Assembly: GCF_008642375.1 (NCBI RefSeq)
Contig: NZ_CP029194.1
Coordinates: 4,526,001 to 4,590,000, forward strand
Length of the DNA stretch: 64,000 nucleotides
DNA from: Streptomyces venezuelae
Lineage (GTDB): Bacteria; Actinomycetota; Actinomycetes; Streptomycetales; Streptomycetaceae
Reading direction: 5' to 3'
Under the pieces are notes generated by a model. It searched no databases, had not been told where the DNA came from, and worked only from the letters and a program-made list of their open reading frames with translations. The position numbers and the translations under genes are program-made. Shown one piece after another: positions 1-8,071 of the stretch (its first letter is position 1; each line of letters starts with the position of its first letter).

Positions 1-976
1 GGCCCTCGTTGGAGGCGACGACGACGGCGAAGTCGCGCTCGGGGACGAGGACCAGCTCGGCGAACTGGCCACTGGCCGAGCCGCCGTGCTCGACGACGCG
101 GACGCCGTCGGAGTCGCGCAGGAACCAGCCGACGCCCATGGCGTCGCCGAGCGAGGTGCCCCGCAGCTCGACCGTCGGCTGCTGCATCCGGTGCATCACC
201 TGGGGAGGCATCACGCGGGCGCCGGAGTCGGAGCGGCCGAGCCAGAGGTGGAACCGGGCCCAGCGCATCAAGTCGTCCATCGAGGCCAGGGCCCCGCCGC
301 CGGCGTTGTTGGCGCGGCTCTCCTTCCACGGCGCGAGGGTCGACAGGGTGCCGTCCTCCTCGCGGTGGTGGGAGGCGGAGCAGCCCAGGGCGAGGGCCTC
401 GTCGAGCGAGTAGGTGGTGCGCGACATCCCCAGCGGCTCGAACAGGAGCCTGGAGACGGCCTCTTCGAAGGGGAGGCGGGTGACGTTCTCGATGATCCGG
501 CCGGCCAGGTTGTATCCGGTCTGACTGTAGGAGGACCGGCCGCCGGGCGGGCCGATCAGCTCCGACTCCTCCAGCCGCGCCACGTAGGCGGCCAGGGCGT
601 CGTCGCCCTCACCGGTCTCGGCGCCGAACCGCCAGTCGAGTCCGGCGGTGTGGTTGAGCAGCTGGAGCACGGTGATCTCCGCGGCGGTCCGCTCGTCGGC
701 GAGCCTGAGCTCGGGGACGTATCGCCGTACGGGCGCGTCCAGTTCGACCTGTCCGTCGGCGACGAGCCGCATCAGCGCGGTCGCGGTGAACGACTTGGAG
801 ACCGAGCCCACCAGGAAGAGCGTGTCCTCGCCGACGGGCACCGGGGTGTCGATGCTCGTGACGCCGTGTGAGGCGAAGGTCTCCCGGTTGCCCGTCCAGA
901 TCCCGACGGACACCCCCGGTACGCCCAGCTCGGTGGCCTTGGCCTCGATGAAACGGGCCAGCTCGTCCTTCGACAT
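1..976 (-). CDS. Serine hydrolase of the class C beta-lactamase / PBP4-like family (3' end cut by the window)
   Basis: The minus-strand frame opens at ATG 976 and stays open to the window edge, giving about 325 residues. The family motifs are visible: SxxK as S58-V-S-K61, the conserved NHTAGL near residue 108, a second motif of Y150-S-Q where most relatives have Y-S-N, and an H-G-G triad near residue 297 in place of KTG. These are acyl-serine hydrolases (beta-lactamases, D-Ala-D-Ala peptidases, esterases), so the substrate cannot be told from sequence. No signal peptide is apparent, which argues for an intracellular esterase-type enzyme rather than a secreted beta-lactamase. Three operator-like repeats lie directly upstream. 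The C-terminus is missing only because the window begins here. Confidence 0.8.
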   Translation of the reverse strand, partial: MSKDELARFIEAKATELGVPGVSVGIWTGNRETFASHGVTSIDTPVPVGEDTLFLVGSVSKSFTATALMRLVADGQVELDAPVRRYVPELRLADERTAAEITVLQLLNHTAGLDWRFGAETGEGDDALAAYVARLEESELIGPPGGRSSYSQTGYNLAGRIIENVTRLPFEEAVSRLLFEPLGMSRTTYSLDEALALGCSASHHREEDGTLSTLAPWKESRANNAGGGALASMDDLMRWARFHLWLGRSDSGARVMPPQVMHRMQQPTVELRGTSLGDAMGVGWFLRDSDGVRVVEHGGSASGQFAELVLVPERDFAVVVASNEG

Positions 977-1004
977 GAACGTCTCCTCGGTTTCCGTGCA
1001 CGGA

Positions 1005-1079
1005 CTTGCACTGTGTTCAAGTGGGACGCTACCCCCTGACTTGAACAGCGTGCAAGAGGGAACTTGAACTAAGTGCAAG
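1005..1079. promoter_or_regulatory. Three 17-bp operator-like repeats upstream of the serine hydrolase
   Basis: Three near-identical partly palindromic 17-mers follow the consensus CTTGAAC-N3-GTGCAAG. They lie at 1005-1021 (read on the minus strand), 1040-1056 and 1063-1079. The outer 4 bp (CTTG...CAAG) form an inverted repeat in each. They fill the 100 bp before the hydrolase start and so look like a multi-site operator for an unidentified regulator. Confidence 0.55.
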
Positions 1080-1100
1080 CGGTCTGCCTCCGAGCTCGCA

Positions 1101-1146
1101 GAAGGCCCGGGTCGCCGACCCGGGCCTTCGTGGAAGAGCGGATGAC
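1101..1146 (-). repeat. tRNA-Gly 3'-end plus terminator remnant, copy A
   Basis: A hairpin with 13-bp arms (1101-1113 and 1117-1129, GAAGGCCCGGGTC and complement) is followed by AAGAGCGGATGACG. That 14-mer is identical to the 3' end of the tRNA-Gly gene at 16709-16779, at the same distance from a similar hairpin. The hairpin could also terminate the oxidoreductase gene that ends at 1155. It is the leftmost of three degraded copies. Confidence 0.55.
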
Positions 1147-1154
1147 GTGCGGAC

Positions 1155-2357
1155 TCAGGCCGCCGCCTCCACCCGCGCGAGGCCCGCGGGCTCCTGCCGT
1201 GCGACGCGGTGGCGGCGGGTCGGGAGGCCCAGGGTCGGGTTGGCGGTGCCCCAGGCCGCGCCCTTGCAGATCATTTCCTTGTAGCGGGCCGCGATACGGC
1301 CCGTCAGGGCCTTCTCGACCGCCTGGTCCTCGGCGGTGACGAACTGGATCAGGCCGTCGCTGCGGCCGAGCGAGACGCACTGCTGCGAGTAGCGGATGGC
1401 GATGTGGGGGACCTTGGTGTCGGCCAGCCGGGCGGCGATGGCGTCGGCGGCCTGCCAGGCCATGGGGACACCAGAGGCGCAGGACATGCGCAGCGGCTTG
1501 TCGCCCGGGCCGAGCGCCATCGCCGCGTCGCCCACGGCGTACACGTCCGGGTGGGAGACCGAGCGCATCGTGCTGTCGACCACGATCTGGCCGCCGTCGG
1601 TGAGCTCCAGGGTGGTGGCGCCGGCGATCGGATGGACGGCGAAACCGGTGGTCCAGACGGTGACCTCGGCGGGGATGGTCCGGCCGTCGGCGGTCGTGAC
1701 GCGGTCCGCCTCCACGGCGTCGACCGCGGCGTGTTCGTGGACCGTGATGCCGAGCTTGTCCACCACCTTCCGCAGGTGGGCGCGGCCCTTCTCCGAGAGC
1801 CAGTCGCCGAGTGCGCCGCGGGTGGCCAGGGAGACGTCGAGGTCCGGGCGGGCCTCGGCGATCTCCGTCGCGCCCTCCAGGCCGGTGAGCCCGCCGCCGA
1901 CCACGACGACCGGGCGGCCGGCGTCCAGGGCGGCCAGGCGGTCGCGGAGGCGCAGGGCGCCGGGGCGGCTGGAGATCTCGTGGGCGTGCTCGGCGGTACC
2001 GGGGACGCCCCCGTCGTTCCAGCTGCTGCCGAGGGCGTAGACCAGGGTGTCGTACGCCAGTTCCTCCCGTCCGGGACCGTCCGTGGCGGAGACCGTGACC
2101 GTCCTGCGGTCCACGTCCACGGCGGTGACCTTCGCGAGCTTCAGCTCCACGCCCGTACCGGCGAACATCTCGGCGAACGGCCGGGGCTTCAGCTCCTGGC
2201 CGGCCGCGATCTGGTGCAGCCGGACGCGCTCGACGAAGTCGGGCTCGGCGTTCACGAGGGTGATGGTGACGTCCTCGCGGCGCAGTCGCTTGGCGATACG
2301 GCCGGCGGCGGCGGCACCGGTGTAGCCGGCTCCGAGGACGACGATGCGGTGCTCCAT
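1155..2357 (-). CDS. NAD(P)/FAD-dependent oxidoreductase, NADH-dehydrogenase-like
   Basis: A 400-residue pyridine nucleotide-disulfide oxidoreductase of the single-subunit NADH dehydrogenase (Ndh-2 like) group. The FAD-binding motif GAGYTGAAAAG is at residues 8-18, a second dinucleotide motif (VVGGGLTGLEGA) is near residue 148, and the late VYAVGDAA FAD motif is near residue 275. It would pass electrons from NAD(P)H to a quinone or small acceptor at the membrane face. ATG 2357 is preferred because the Rossmann strand starts within six residues of it. The ECF41-type sigma gene lies just upstream on the same strand. ECF41 sigmas are usually paired with an oxidoreductase- or epimerase-type gene, so this enzyme is a plausible target. 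A Crp-like site lies 92 bp upstream. Confidence 0.85.
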   Translation of the reverse strand: MEHRIVVLGAGYTGAAAAGRIAKRLRREDVTITLVNAEPDFVERVRLHQIAAGQELKPRPFAEMFAGTGVELKLAKVTAVDVDRRTVTVSATDGPGREELAYDTLVYALGSSWNDGGVPGTAEHAHEISSRPGALRLRDRLAALDAGRPVVVVGGGLTGLEGATEIAEARPDLDVSLATRGALGDWLSEKGRAHLRKVVDKLGITVHEHAAVDAVEADRVTTADGRTIPAEVTVWTTGFAVHPIAGATTLELTDGGQIVVDSTMRSVSHPDVYAVGDAAMALGPGDKPLRMSCASGVPMAWQAADAIAARLADTKVPHIAIRYSQQCVSLGRSDGLIQFVTAEDQAVEKALTGRIAARYKEMICKGAAWGTANPTLGLPTRRHRVARQEPAGLARVEAAA

Positions 2358-2448
2358 GTCCGTGCTCCTGTCTGGGCGGTTCCGCCGCTGTCCGGCGTGG
2401 TTTCGCACCTTGAACCGGACAGCCCCGCGATTCCTGACAGGATCGAGA

Positions 2449-2464
2449 TGTGACCTGGGTCACA
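2449..2464. promoter_or_regulatory. Crp-like palindrome upstream of the oxidoreductase
   Basis: TGTGACC-TG-GGTCACA is a perfect 7-bp-arm inverted repeat. It matches the Streptomyces Crp motif GTG(N)6GNCAC. It lies between the sigma-factor gene and the oxidoreductase, placed to act on the latter. Confidence 0.4.
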
Positions 2465-2479
2465 CCTCGATGGGGGGTG

Positions 2480-3424
2480 TCAGAGGGTGAGGAGCGGGCT
2501 CTCCTTGTGGTCCGTGGCGGCCCACAGCTCGGTCGCGCGGACGAGCTTGTCGGGGTTGACCTGGTTGCGGAGCGCCACGATGCCGTCCGGGCCGACCTCC
2601 AGGCAGGTGATGCCGACGACCCGGCCGCCGACGACCGCGACGATCGCCGGCCCGCCGTTGGCGGTCGTGGCGTAGATCTCGGCGGTGCCGCCGAGAATCG
2701 TCTGCTTGGCCTTGCTGGGCTTGAACAGCCCGCGCATGAACGTGGCCACCGCGAGCGCGCCCTCGAAGGCCTTCGCGCGGGCCGGGACCTTGCCGCCGCC
2801 GTCGCCGACCGAGACGGCGTCCTGGGTGAGGAGGCGTACGAGGGGTTCGGTACGGCCACTGGTCGCCGCGGCCAGGAACTCCTCGACGATGCGCTGTGCC
2901 GAGGCCTCGTCGATCTCGGTGCGGGCCTTGCCGTCCGCGACGTGCTTCTTGGCCCGGTGGTAGATCTGCTGGCTGGCGGCCTCGGTGATGTCCAGGATCT
3001 CGGCGATCTCCCGGTGCGGGTAGTCGAAGGCCTCCCGCAGCACGTACACCGCCCGCTCGTTGGACGACAGGCGCTCCAGCAGGACGAGGACGGCGTACGA
3101 CACCGAATCGCGCTGCTCGGCGGTGTCGGCGGGGCCGAGCATCGGGTCCCCGGCGAGCAGCGGCTCGGGAAGCCACCGCCCCACGTACGTCTCGCGCCGG
3201 GCGCGCGCCGAAGTCAGCTGGTTGAGGCAGTAGTTGGTGAGGACCTTGGTGAGCCAGGCCTCGGGCACCTCGATCCGCTCGACGTCGGCCGCCTGCCAGC
3301 GCAGGAACGTCTCCTGCGCGGCGTCCTCCGCCTCGCTCGCCGAACCGAGCAGCCGGTAGGCGATGGCCTCCAGCCGGGGCCGCGCGGCCTCGAACCGGTC
3401 CACGTCACTCATGATCAGCGCCAT
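2480..3424 (-). CDS. ECF RNA polymerase sigma factor, SigJ/ECF41 type with C-terminal SnoaL-like domain
   Basis: A 314-residue extracytoplasmic-function sigma factor. The sigma2 domain is at about residues 5-75 (AEDAAQETFLRWQ) and sigma4 at about 115-170 (REIAEILDITEAASQQIYHRAKK, helix-turn-helix). A SnoaL-fold extension of about 130 residues contains the DGGGK and NPDKL-type motifs of ECF41 sigmas. In that family the extension replaces a separate anti-sigma factor and modulates activity, so no anti-sigma gene is expected, and none is seen. ATG 3424 has an AGGA eight bases upstream; ATG 3412 is an alternative. The oxidoreductase downstream is the likely regulon partner. Confidence 0.88.
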   Translation of the reverse strand: MALIMSDVDRFEAARPRLEAIAYRLLGSASEAEDAAQETFLRWQAADVERIEVPEAWLTKVLTNYCLNQLTSARARRETYVGRWLPEPLLAGDPMLGPADTAEQRDSVSYAVLVLLERLSSNERAVYVLREAFDYPHREIAEILDITEAASQQIYHRAKKHVADGKARTEIDEASAQRIVEEFLAAATSGRTEPLVRLLTQDAVSVGDGGGKVPARAKAFEGALAVATFMRGLFKPSKAKQTILGGTAEIYATTANGGPAIVAVVGGRVVGITCLEVGPDGIVALRNQVNPDKLVRATELWAATDHKESPLLTL

Positions 3425-3771
3425 GCCCGCGATCCTAGGCGGCCGGGCGGCGGAACGGCAGGCCGGGGGAAGCACGGTCCGCCTCGCCCGGGGGCGCGGC
3501 ATGGTCGTCTGAGGGAGGGCGGGGGCCCGACGGACGACCGGCCGACAGACCGGCCAAGGGCCGGCAGACGGACCGACAGCCGACCGACCCACCAACCTGC
3601 CAACCCACCAACCTGCCAACCCGCCAACCCACCCCACCCGGGCCGCCCCCTGCCCTGCGACGCCCAGGGTGCCCGTACGACTCCGTAGGGGTGATCGGGA
3701 CGCAGGTGGCCCAGTCCGCGCGCGGCCAATTGGCCTACATGACATCTGAATTGATCAGTACCGTAGGCGGA
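3425..3771. other. Divergent intergenic region with a 16-bp tandem repeat
   Basis: No gene is seen between the sigma factor (leftward) and the acetyltransferase (rightward). ACCAACCTGCCAACCC occurs twice head to tail at 3591-3606 and 3607-3622, with a partial third unit at 3623-3630. Just before it lie GACCGAC-type direct repeats (about 3545-3590). AT-richer sequence at 3729-3760 probably holds the promoter of the acetyltransferase. Confidence 0.5.
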
Positions 3772-4569
3772 ATGACAACAAGATCCACTTCGGCCGATCA
3801 GCCCTTGCCCGAGGCCTTGTCCGCGTCCTTGGCCGAGGCGCCGATGCGTCAGGCCCGCAACTCCGCCGCCTTCTGGACCGCGACCGGCCGGTCCCGGGGG
3901 CACGAGGTCGTCCGGCGCCGCGGCTTCGTCGCGGTCGACGGCGGCGAGCGCGCCGGCCTGCGGATCCTGATCCAGGAGCCGGACCTCGACCCGGGCGAAC
4001 TGGCCGAGGCGAGCGAGCTCGTACGCCGAGCCGCGGGTCCGGTGAACGTCGAGGATCCGTTCAGCTCGACCGAACTGGGCCACCTGGGCATGCGCAGCTG
4101 GCAGATGCCGGTCATGCTGCGCCCGCCGGGCCCCGGCGGCGAACCGGTGCCGGACGTGATCAGGGTGCGACGGCCCGAGGACCTCCAGGCGGCCGAGCGG
4201 ATCGTGATCGACGGCTTCGAGCTGAGCGGATTCGAGCCCTACCGCCCCGGCGAACTGTTCCCGGCGGCGCTGATCGAGCAGCCGGGCGTGGACGTGTTCG
4301 TCGCCCTGCGCGACGGCGTGTCCGCGGGAGCCTGCGTCAGCGTCGTGCACGACGGCGTCGGCAGCCACTACTGGGTCGCCACGTCGCCGGCGTTCCGTTC
4401 GCGCGGCGTGGGACGGGCCGTCATGCTCGGCTCCTTCGCCCACCTGGCGGACCTGCCGCTCACGCTCACCTCGTCGAAGCTGGGCAGGCCGTTGTACGAG
4501 TCGCTGGGCTACACCGCCGCGGCGCCCTCGACCTGGTGGGCCGCTGCTCCTGGGACATTGTCGCGGTAG
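3772..4569 (+). CDS. GNAT-family N-acetyltransferase
   Basis: A 265-residue protein whose C-terminal half (about 125-255) is a GNAT fold. VRRPEDLQAAERIV opens the domain and YWVATSPAFRSRGVGRAV is the acetyl-CoA pyrophosphate-binding motif A (R-x-x-G-x-G). The N-terminal 120 residues are an extension seen in larger actinobacterial GNATs. The acceptor is unknown. ATG 3772 follows an AGGCGG; an upstream ATG at 3739 is possible. The gene is divergent from the sigma factor and followed by a decayed TetR fragment. Confidence 0.8.
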   Translation: MTTRSTSADQPLPEALSASLAEAPMRQARNSAAFWTATGRSRGHEVVRRRGFVAVDGGERAGLRILIQEPDLDPGELAEASELVRRAAGPVNVEDPFSSTELGHLGMRSWQMPVMLRPPGPGGEPVPDVIRVRRPEDLQAAERIVIDGFELSGFEPYRPGELFPAALIEQPGVDVFVALRDGVSAGACVSVVHDGVGSHYWVATSPAFRSRGVGRAVMLGSFAHLADLPLTLTSSKLGRPLYESLGYTAAAPSTWWAAAPGTLSR

Positions 4570-4653
4570 AGCCGCGACCCCGTGGGCCGGGGTTTTCGCT
4601 CGGCCCGCCGGAGCCGGTCACGCCAGGCCCGAGCGCCAGGCCCATGCGGCGAT

Positions 4654-4836
4654 CCCCACCCGGTTGCGCACGACCTGCACGACGTCGTCGCCCGTGACAT
4701 CAGCGGGATCGTCGCCCAGGCGCAGGCCGCCCGCTTCGTCGCCGACGGGAATCCCGCCGCCGTCGTCAGACCCGCCCTCGACTTCGGTCTCGGTCTCGGT
4801 CTCATCCTCGACGGCCTCAAGACCCACACGTCGTGA
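4654..4836 (+). pseudogene. C-terminal fragment of a TetR-family regulator
   Basis: The frame ending at 4836 encodes a C-terminal tail of TetR type, including AQAQAARFVADGNPAAVVRP followed by a GLILDGL ending. No start codon with a ribosome site and no N-terminal helix-turn-helix are present, and the stretch begins a few dozen bases after the acetyltransferase. I read it as a gene remnant. The similarity call rests on the characteristic tail alone. The sequence from 4837 to 5015 holds only the promoter and ribosome site of the next gene. Confidence 0.4.
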
Positions 4837-5015
4837 CGCCGGCCGTCACCCGGCCTGAATCGTCGGGGCACGCCCCTCTGGGCGTCTTCGGGCGTCGCAC
4901 GCGAGCGGGAAGCCGTCCCGCCGCCGTGTGATCCGACGCACATCGGCGGACGCGATGACTCTGCTCCCTGCCGTCGGTCATACGGGCGACACCATCGAAG
5001 CGAGGAAGGCCCGCC

Positions 5016-5672
5016 ATGACCGACATGCTCACCGCACCCCGCCACGTCCTTTCCCCAGCGCCCGCGTCGCGACGGGCCGCGGTCGGTGGAATGGTCGCGG
5101 GTCCGCTGTTCCTTGCGGCCGGACTCGCCCAGGGCTTCGCGCGCGACGGCTTCGACTTCACGCGGAACGCGATCAGCCAGCTCGCCCTCGGCGAGGCGGG
5201 CTGGATCCAGACGGCGAGCTTCCTGCTCACCGGCGCGCTGCTGATCGCCGGTGCGACCGGACTGCGGCGGGCGCTGCGCGGTGGCCCCGGCGGGACGTGG
5301 GGCCCGGCTCTGGTCGGCGTCTTCGGCGCCTCCTTCTGGATTGCGGCGGCCTTCCCGGCCGACGCCGGGGCGGGCTTTCCCGTCGGGGCGCCCGAGGCGA
5401 CCGCGATGAGCGGACACGGCGCCGTCCACATGCTCGGCGGAATGATCGGCTACCTCGCCCTGTGCGCCGCGTTCCTCGTGCTGGCCCGCCCGCTCGCCGC
5501 CCGGGGCCTCCGCCCCTGGGCCGTCGCCTCCTGCGCCGTCCCCGTGGCTGTGCTCGCCGGTTTCATGGCCTCGGCCGCCTCGGTCCTGGCGTTCACCGCC
5601 GGCGCCGGCCTCGGCCTGCTGTGGCTGAGCGCGGTGACGGCCCGCCTGGCCGGCACCCAGGCCGACCGCTAG
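5016..5672 (+). CDS. DUF998 family integral membrane protein
   Basis: A 218-residue protein with about six hydrophobic segments (near residues 24-42, 67-85, 97-115, 137-158, 165-185 and 190-208). It also has the family's N-terminal pattern in which the first helix is followed by FDFTRNAISQLALGEAGW. DUF998 proteins are uncharacterised polytopic membrane proteins that are common in actinobacteria. A good ribosome site (GAGGAAGG) precedes ATG 5016. It runs convergent with the sigma-factor remnant. Confidence 0.8.
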   Translation: MTDMLTAPRHVLSPAPASRRAAVGGMVAGPLFLAAGLAQGFARDGFDFTRNAISQLALGEAGWIQTASFLLTGALLIAGATGLRRALRGGPGGTWGPALVGVFGASFWIAAAFPADAGAGFPVGAPEATAMSGHGAVHMLGGMIGYLALCAAFLVLARPLAARGLRPWAVASCAVPVAVLAGFMASAASVLAFTAGAGLGLLWLSAVTARLAGTQADR

Positions 5673-5693
5673 AGGGACGCCCGATCCGGCTTC

Positions 5694-6023
5694 TCAACTC
5701 AGGCGGTCCGGCAGGCCGAACAGCGGGAAGAGGCGCGGGGTATCGCGAAAGGCCGTGATGCTCGCGATGCGGTCGCCGGAGAACTCGACGACCTGGAGTG
5801 CCCAGGGCTACCAGGGCTCATAGTCGGCCCGGTCCGTACAGGGACGGTACTGACCGAAGGCGGGCGAGCCGTTCGCCACGGTCGGGACGAGCCGCGACCC
5901 GAGGCAGCCGACGGCCGGGCCGGCCGGCCACGACCCGATGTCGGTCACCCCGCGCATCCACTTCGCGTACGGCGGCAGGGACAGGGCGGCGTCGACGTGG
6001 AGCAGCAGGTTCAGCTCCTCCAT
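5694..6023 (-). pseudogene. SnoaL-like C-terminal remnant of an ECF sigma factor, with in-frame stop
   Basis: From ATG 6023 the minus frame encodes a typical SnoaL-fold tail of SigG/J-type sigma factors (LPPYAKWMRG, GSRLVPTVANGSPAFGQYRP). It reaches a TAG after Y-E-P-W at 5808-5810. The same frame then resumes with P-W-A-L-Q-V-V and runs to the normal family ending (LFPLFGLP) and a TGA at 5694-5696. CCCTGG is duplicated around the TAG, so a 9-bp insertion explains the break. The sigma2 and sigma4 domains are absent. The fragment starts about 115 bp from repeat copy B, consistent with truncation at that junction. Confidence 0.7.
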
Positions 6024-6136
6024 GGCGTACTCCTCCGGCCCTGAGCCCCAGCGCACAGGGAAGGCACCGGTCCGGCTGGCGCAACGATATGCGCAGGTCA
6101 TGTGCCCGGGGGCAGGTGGTGGTGCGATACGACGAC

Positions 6137-6182
6137 GAATCCCCAGGCCGCTGACCTGGGGATTCGTAGAAGAGCAGATGGC
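6137..6182 (-). repeat. tRNA-Gly 3'-end plus terminator remnant, copy B
   Basis: A hairpin with arms 6137-6147 and 6155-6165 (GAATCCCCAGG and complement) is followed at the same spacing by AGAAGAGCAGATGGC, a diverged version of the tRNA-Gly 3' end (AAGAGCGGATGACG). The preceding GACGACGAA also matches the flank of copy C. This is the most degraded of the three copies. Confidence 0.5.
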
Positions 6183-6253
6183 TCCCCGGAGGGGGCCGAT
6201 CGCACCGGGCGGCGACCTGACGTCGGGAGGAGCGGGCCGACGGGCAGTCCTGC

Positions 6254-6526
6254 TCAGCCGCGTTCTTCCTCTTCGGCCTCCATGCGGAGGATTCCCTGGT
6301 GGGTGAGGGAGACCATCGCGGGGGTGTTGCCCGGTTCCCAGTCGACGGTGATCAGGTTCTCGCCGGCGAGGTAGGTGCAGGCGGCGGCCAGGTCCTCCTC
6401 CGGGATGCGCAGGTCGTTCCGCAGTGTCCGCCCCGGGACTCCGAGGAGACGGTTGCCTTCGGTGGCTTCGTAGAGGGCGGTCAGGACCCGTTCGCGGTAG
6501 ACCTGGCGTTCGCGGAGTGTCGCCAT
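6254..6526 (-). CDS. Small hypothetical protein, winged-helix-like
   Basis: A 90-residue soluble protein. Its pattern (RVLTALYEATEGNRL, then TLRNDLRIPEEDLAAACTYL and a short NLITVDW strand) resembles a small winged-helix fold in which the 'ALYEAT...VPGRTL' part would be the first helices. The match is structural and gives no named function. ATG 6526 has an AAAGGA eight bases upstream. It is the last gene of a leftward run that begins with the DUF5994 gene. Confidence 0.6.
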   Translation of the reverse strand: MATLRERQVYRERVLTALYEATEGNRLLGVPGRTLRNDLRIPEEDLAAACTYLAGENLITVDWEPGNTPAMVSLTHQGILRMEAEEEERG

Positions 6527-6567
6527 GACCGAGTCCTTTCATGCACGTGAGGAACGGCCGACGCCCC

Positions 6568-6858
6568 TCACACCTCGTCGACGTGAGTGCCGGCGCGAGA
6601 GGACGGTCTGCTGGTGGCGAGCCAGGAGTGGGCGGGTTCCGCGCCGGATCCGGTGTCGACGGTGAGGTGGAGCCGTGTGCCGCCTTCGGGCACGGGGTAG
6701 CTGCGCTGTTCCGCCCCGGCGAAGGAGCGGCGGATCACCTCGGCGACCGCGCGGGCTGCTTCGGGGGTGGCGGCGACGATACGGATCTCGGCGTGTCCGG
6801 CCGAGGGCAGGGCCGCGGTGTCGGTGCGGCACTCGGTGGGGTACTCGGTGGGGTACAA
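6568..6858 (-). CDS. Small hypothetical protein with TTG start
   Basis: A 96-residue protein with no recognised domain. The middle (EIRIVAATPEAARAVAEVIR then an SYPVPEGGTRLHLTVDT strand pair) suggests a small alpha/beta fold. No ATG or GTG fits, so TTG 6858 is the likely start. A 12-bp duplication at the 5' end produces a Y-P-T-E-Y-P-T-E repeat. It is 41 bp upstream of, and co-oriented with, the 90-residue gene. Confidence 0.5.
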   Translation of the reverse strand: MYPTEYPTECRTDTAALPSAGHAEIRIVAATPEAARAVAEVIRRSFAGAEQRSYPVPEGGTRLHLTVDTGSGAEPAHSWLATSRPSSRAGTHVDEV

Positions 6859-6963
6859 GGTGCGTGGTCCCTTCGGGGGCCGAGTGAGAGGCCGGCGGGT
6901 GGGTTGTCCCGGGTGTCGGGTGCCCCACCCGCCGCCTTCGGCCGGAGGAATGGTCCGGGGTGG

Positions 6964-7173
6964 TCAGGGCCACGTGCCCGTCACCTTGCGGCGGGCGGCC
7001 TGTTCCTTCGGCGTGGGGTGGCTGTGGCCGGGTGGCCGGAAGACGGCCGGGTAGGGGTCGCTGAAGTGGTGGGCCGCGATGCGTTCGTCGTGCTGGGCGT
7101 TGAGCCGGTGGATCAGGCGCGTGCCGAGCGCGACCAGCAGGAGGATCGCGGCGACCGTGATCAGGGTTTCCAT
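6964..7173 (-). CDS. Small single-pass membrane protein
   Basis: A 69-residue protein with one N-terminal hydrophobic helix (residues 4-20, ITVAAILLLVALGTRLI) and a basic, proline-rich tail. No family is recognised. A GGAGG ribosome site precedes ATG 7173, which follows the DUF5994 stop by four bases, so the two genes are probably translationally coupled. Confidence 0.6.
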   Translation of the reverse strand: METLITVAAILLLVALGTRLIHRLNAQHDERIAAHHFSDPYPAVFRPPGHSHPTPKEQAARRKVTGTWP

Positions 7174-7177
7174 GGCG

Positions 7178-7732
7178 TCACCTCCGCGGGATTCCCGGCA
7201 CGGGAATCATCCGCGCGCCGACGACCGGGTGTCGCAGGTGTGCCGGGGCGGCCCCGCCGTCGGTCTCCCAGGCGTCCGTGCCGCTTCGGGCGTCCCGCAT
7301 CCGGCGGCCGGTCGCGGCCTCGTCGGACATCAGGGCCCCGGCGGCCAGGACGCTGCCGGGGATGGCAGCGGCGGTCATGAGGCGGGCGGCTGCGGAGGGT
7401 TCGGTCTCCGGCGGGATCACCAGGAGGTCGCAGCGGCCGACGGTGTAGGAGAGCAGGATCATCTTGTCGGGATCCTGTTCGGTGAACCAGCCGACGTGCA
7501 CCACGTGCCCGGTGGCGGGAACCTTGTGCGGGACGACGGGCCAGTGGGTGGGGTTCACCGCGACGCGCGTGATGCGTCCGAAGTGCTCCTCCAGCGCGTC
7601 GACCAGAGGCGGAAGTTCGACGGCCAGGTCATGCGAACGAGGCCACCAGGCGCCGTCCAAGAGGCCGGCGAGTGTGGTCTTCGGTGTCAGTGACAGGCGT
7701 GCCGAAAGCGTGGGTGCGAACGTGGTGGTCAT
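7178..7732 (-). CDS. DUF5994 family protein
   Basis: A 184-residue protein with the DUF5994 hallmarks: an N-terminal LDGAWWPRSHDLAVELPPLV, then I-T-R-V-A-V-N-P-T-H-W-P and a GWFTEQDPDKMILLSY strand. The family is widespread in Streptomyces and of unknown role. ATG 7732 starts the conserved part; an upstream in-frame extension is low-complexity. It heads a leftward operon with three small genes. The 339-bp region to the divergent PRC-barrel gene must contain its promoter. Confidence 0.75.
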   Translation of the reverse strand: MTTTFAPTLSARLSLTPKTTLAGLLDGAWWPRSHDLAVELPPLVDALEEHFGRITRVAVNPTHWPVVPHKVPATGHVVHVGWFTEQDPDKMILLSYTVGRCDLLVIPPETEPSAAARLMTAAAIPGSVLAAGALMSDEAATGRRMRDARSGTDAWETDGGAAPAHLRHPVVGARMIPVPGIPRR

Positions 7733-8071
7733 GATCGCGGACCCGTCTCCGGGCCGCCCTGCAGGGCGGCCCAGTGTCTTGATCGCCGGAAACGACGTCC
7801 GCGTGGGAGCGGGTGTTCGAGTTACTCCCGGTATCTTCAGCGTACTCCGCGCCGGGGCCGGACGGGCGGTTTCCGCCCGACCGATCTCGACCGGGAACGC
7901 CCGACGGCCGGTGGTCGCGGGCGTCACCGCGGGCACGCGGGTACCGTGAGAACCACGGCGGTATCTCGTCCGCCGTGAAGTGTCGGCGGCGCCGCGCAGT
8001 CAGGCGAGCCCCCCATGGTCGAGTCGGACGCCCCACCCCTCCGAAGCCCCTTCCGGACGAGAGGAGTCGGC
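7733..8071. other. Divergent intergenic region, no gene seen
   Basis: This region separates the leftward DUF5994 operon from the rightward PRC-barrel gene and must hold both promoters. I see no convincing -35/-10 pair or operator. The ATs are clustered around 7810-7850. Confidence 0.4.

Noticed and set aside
3541..3640. Short tandem repeats before the acetyltransferase as a possible CRISPR
   Set aside because: The units are contiguous, 16 bp and without spacers. There is no cas gene, and no CRISPR array exists in the window.
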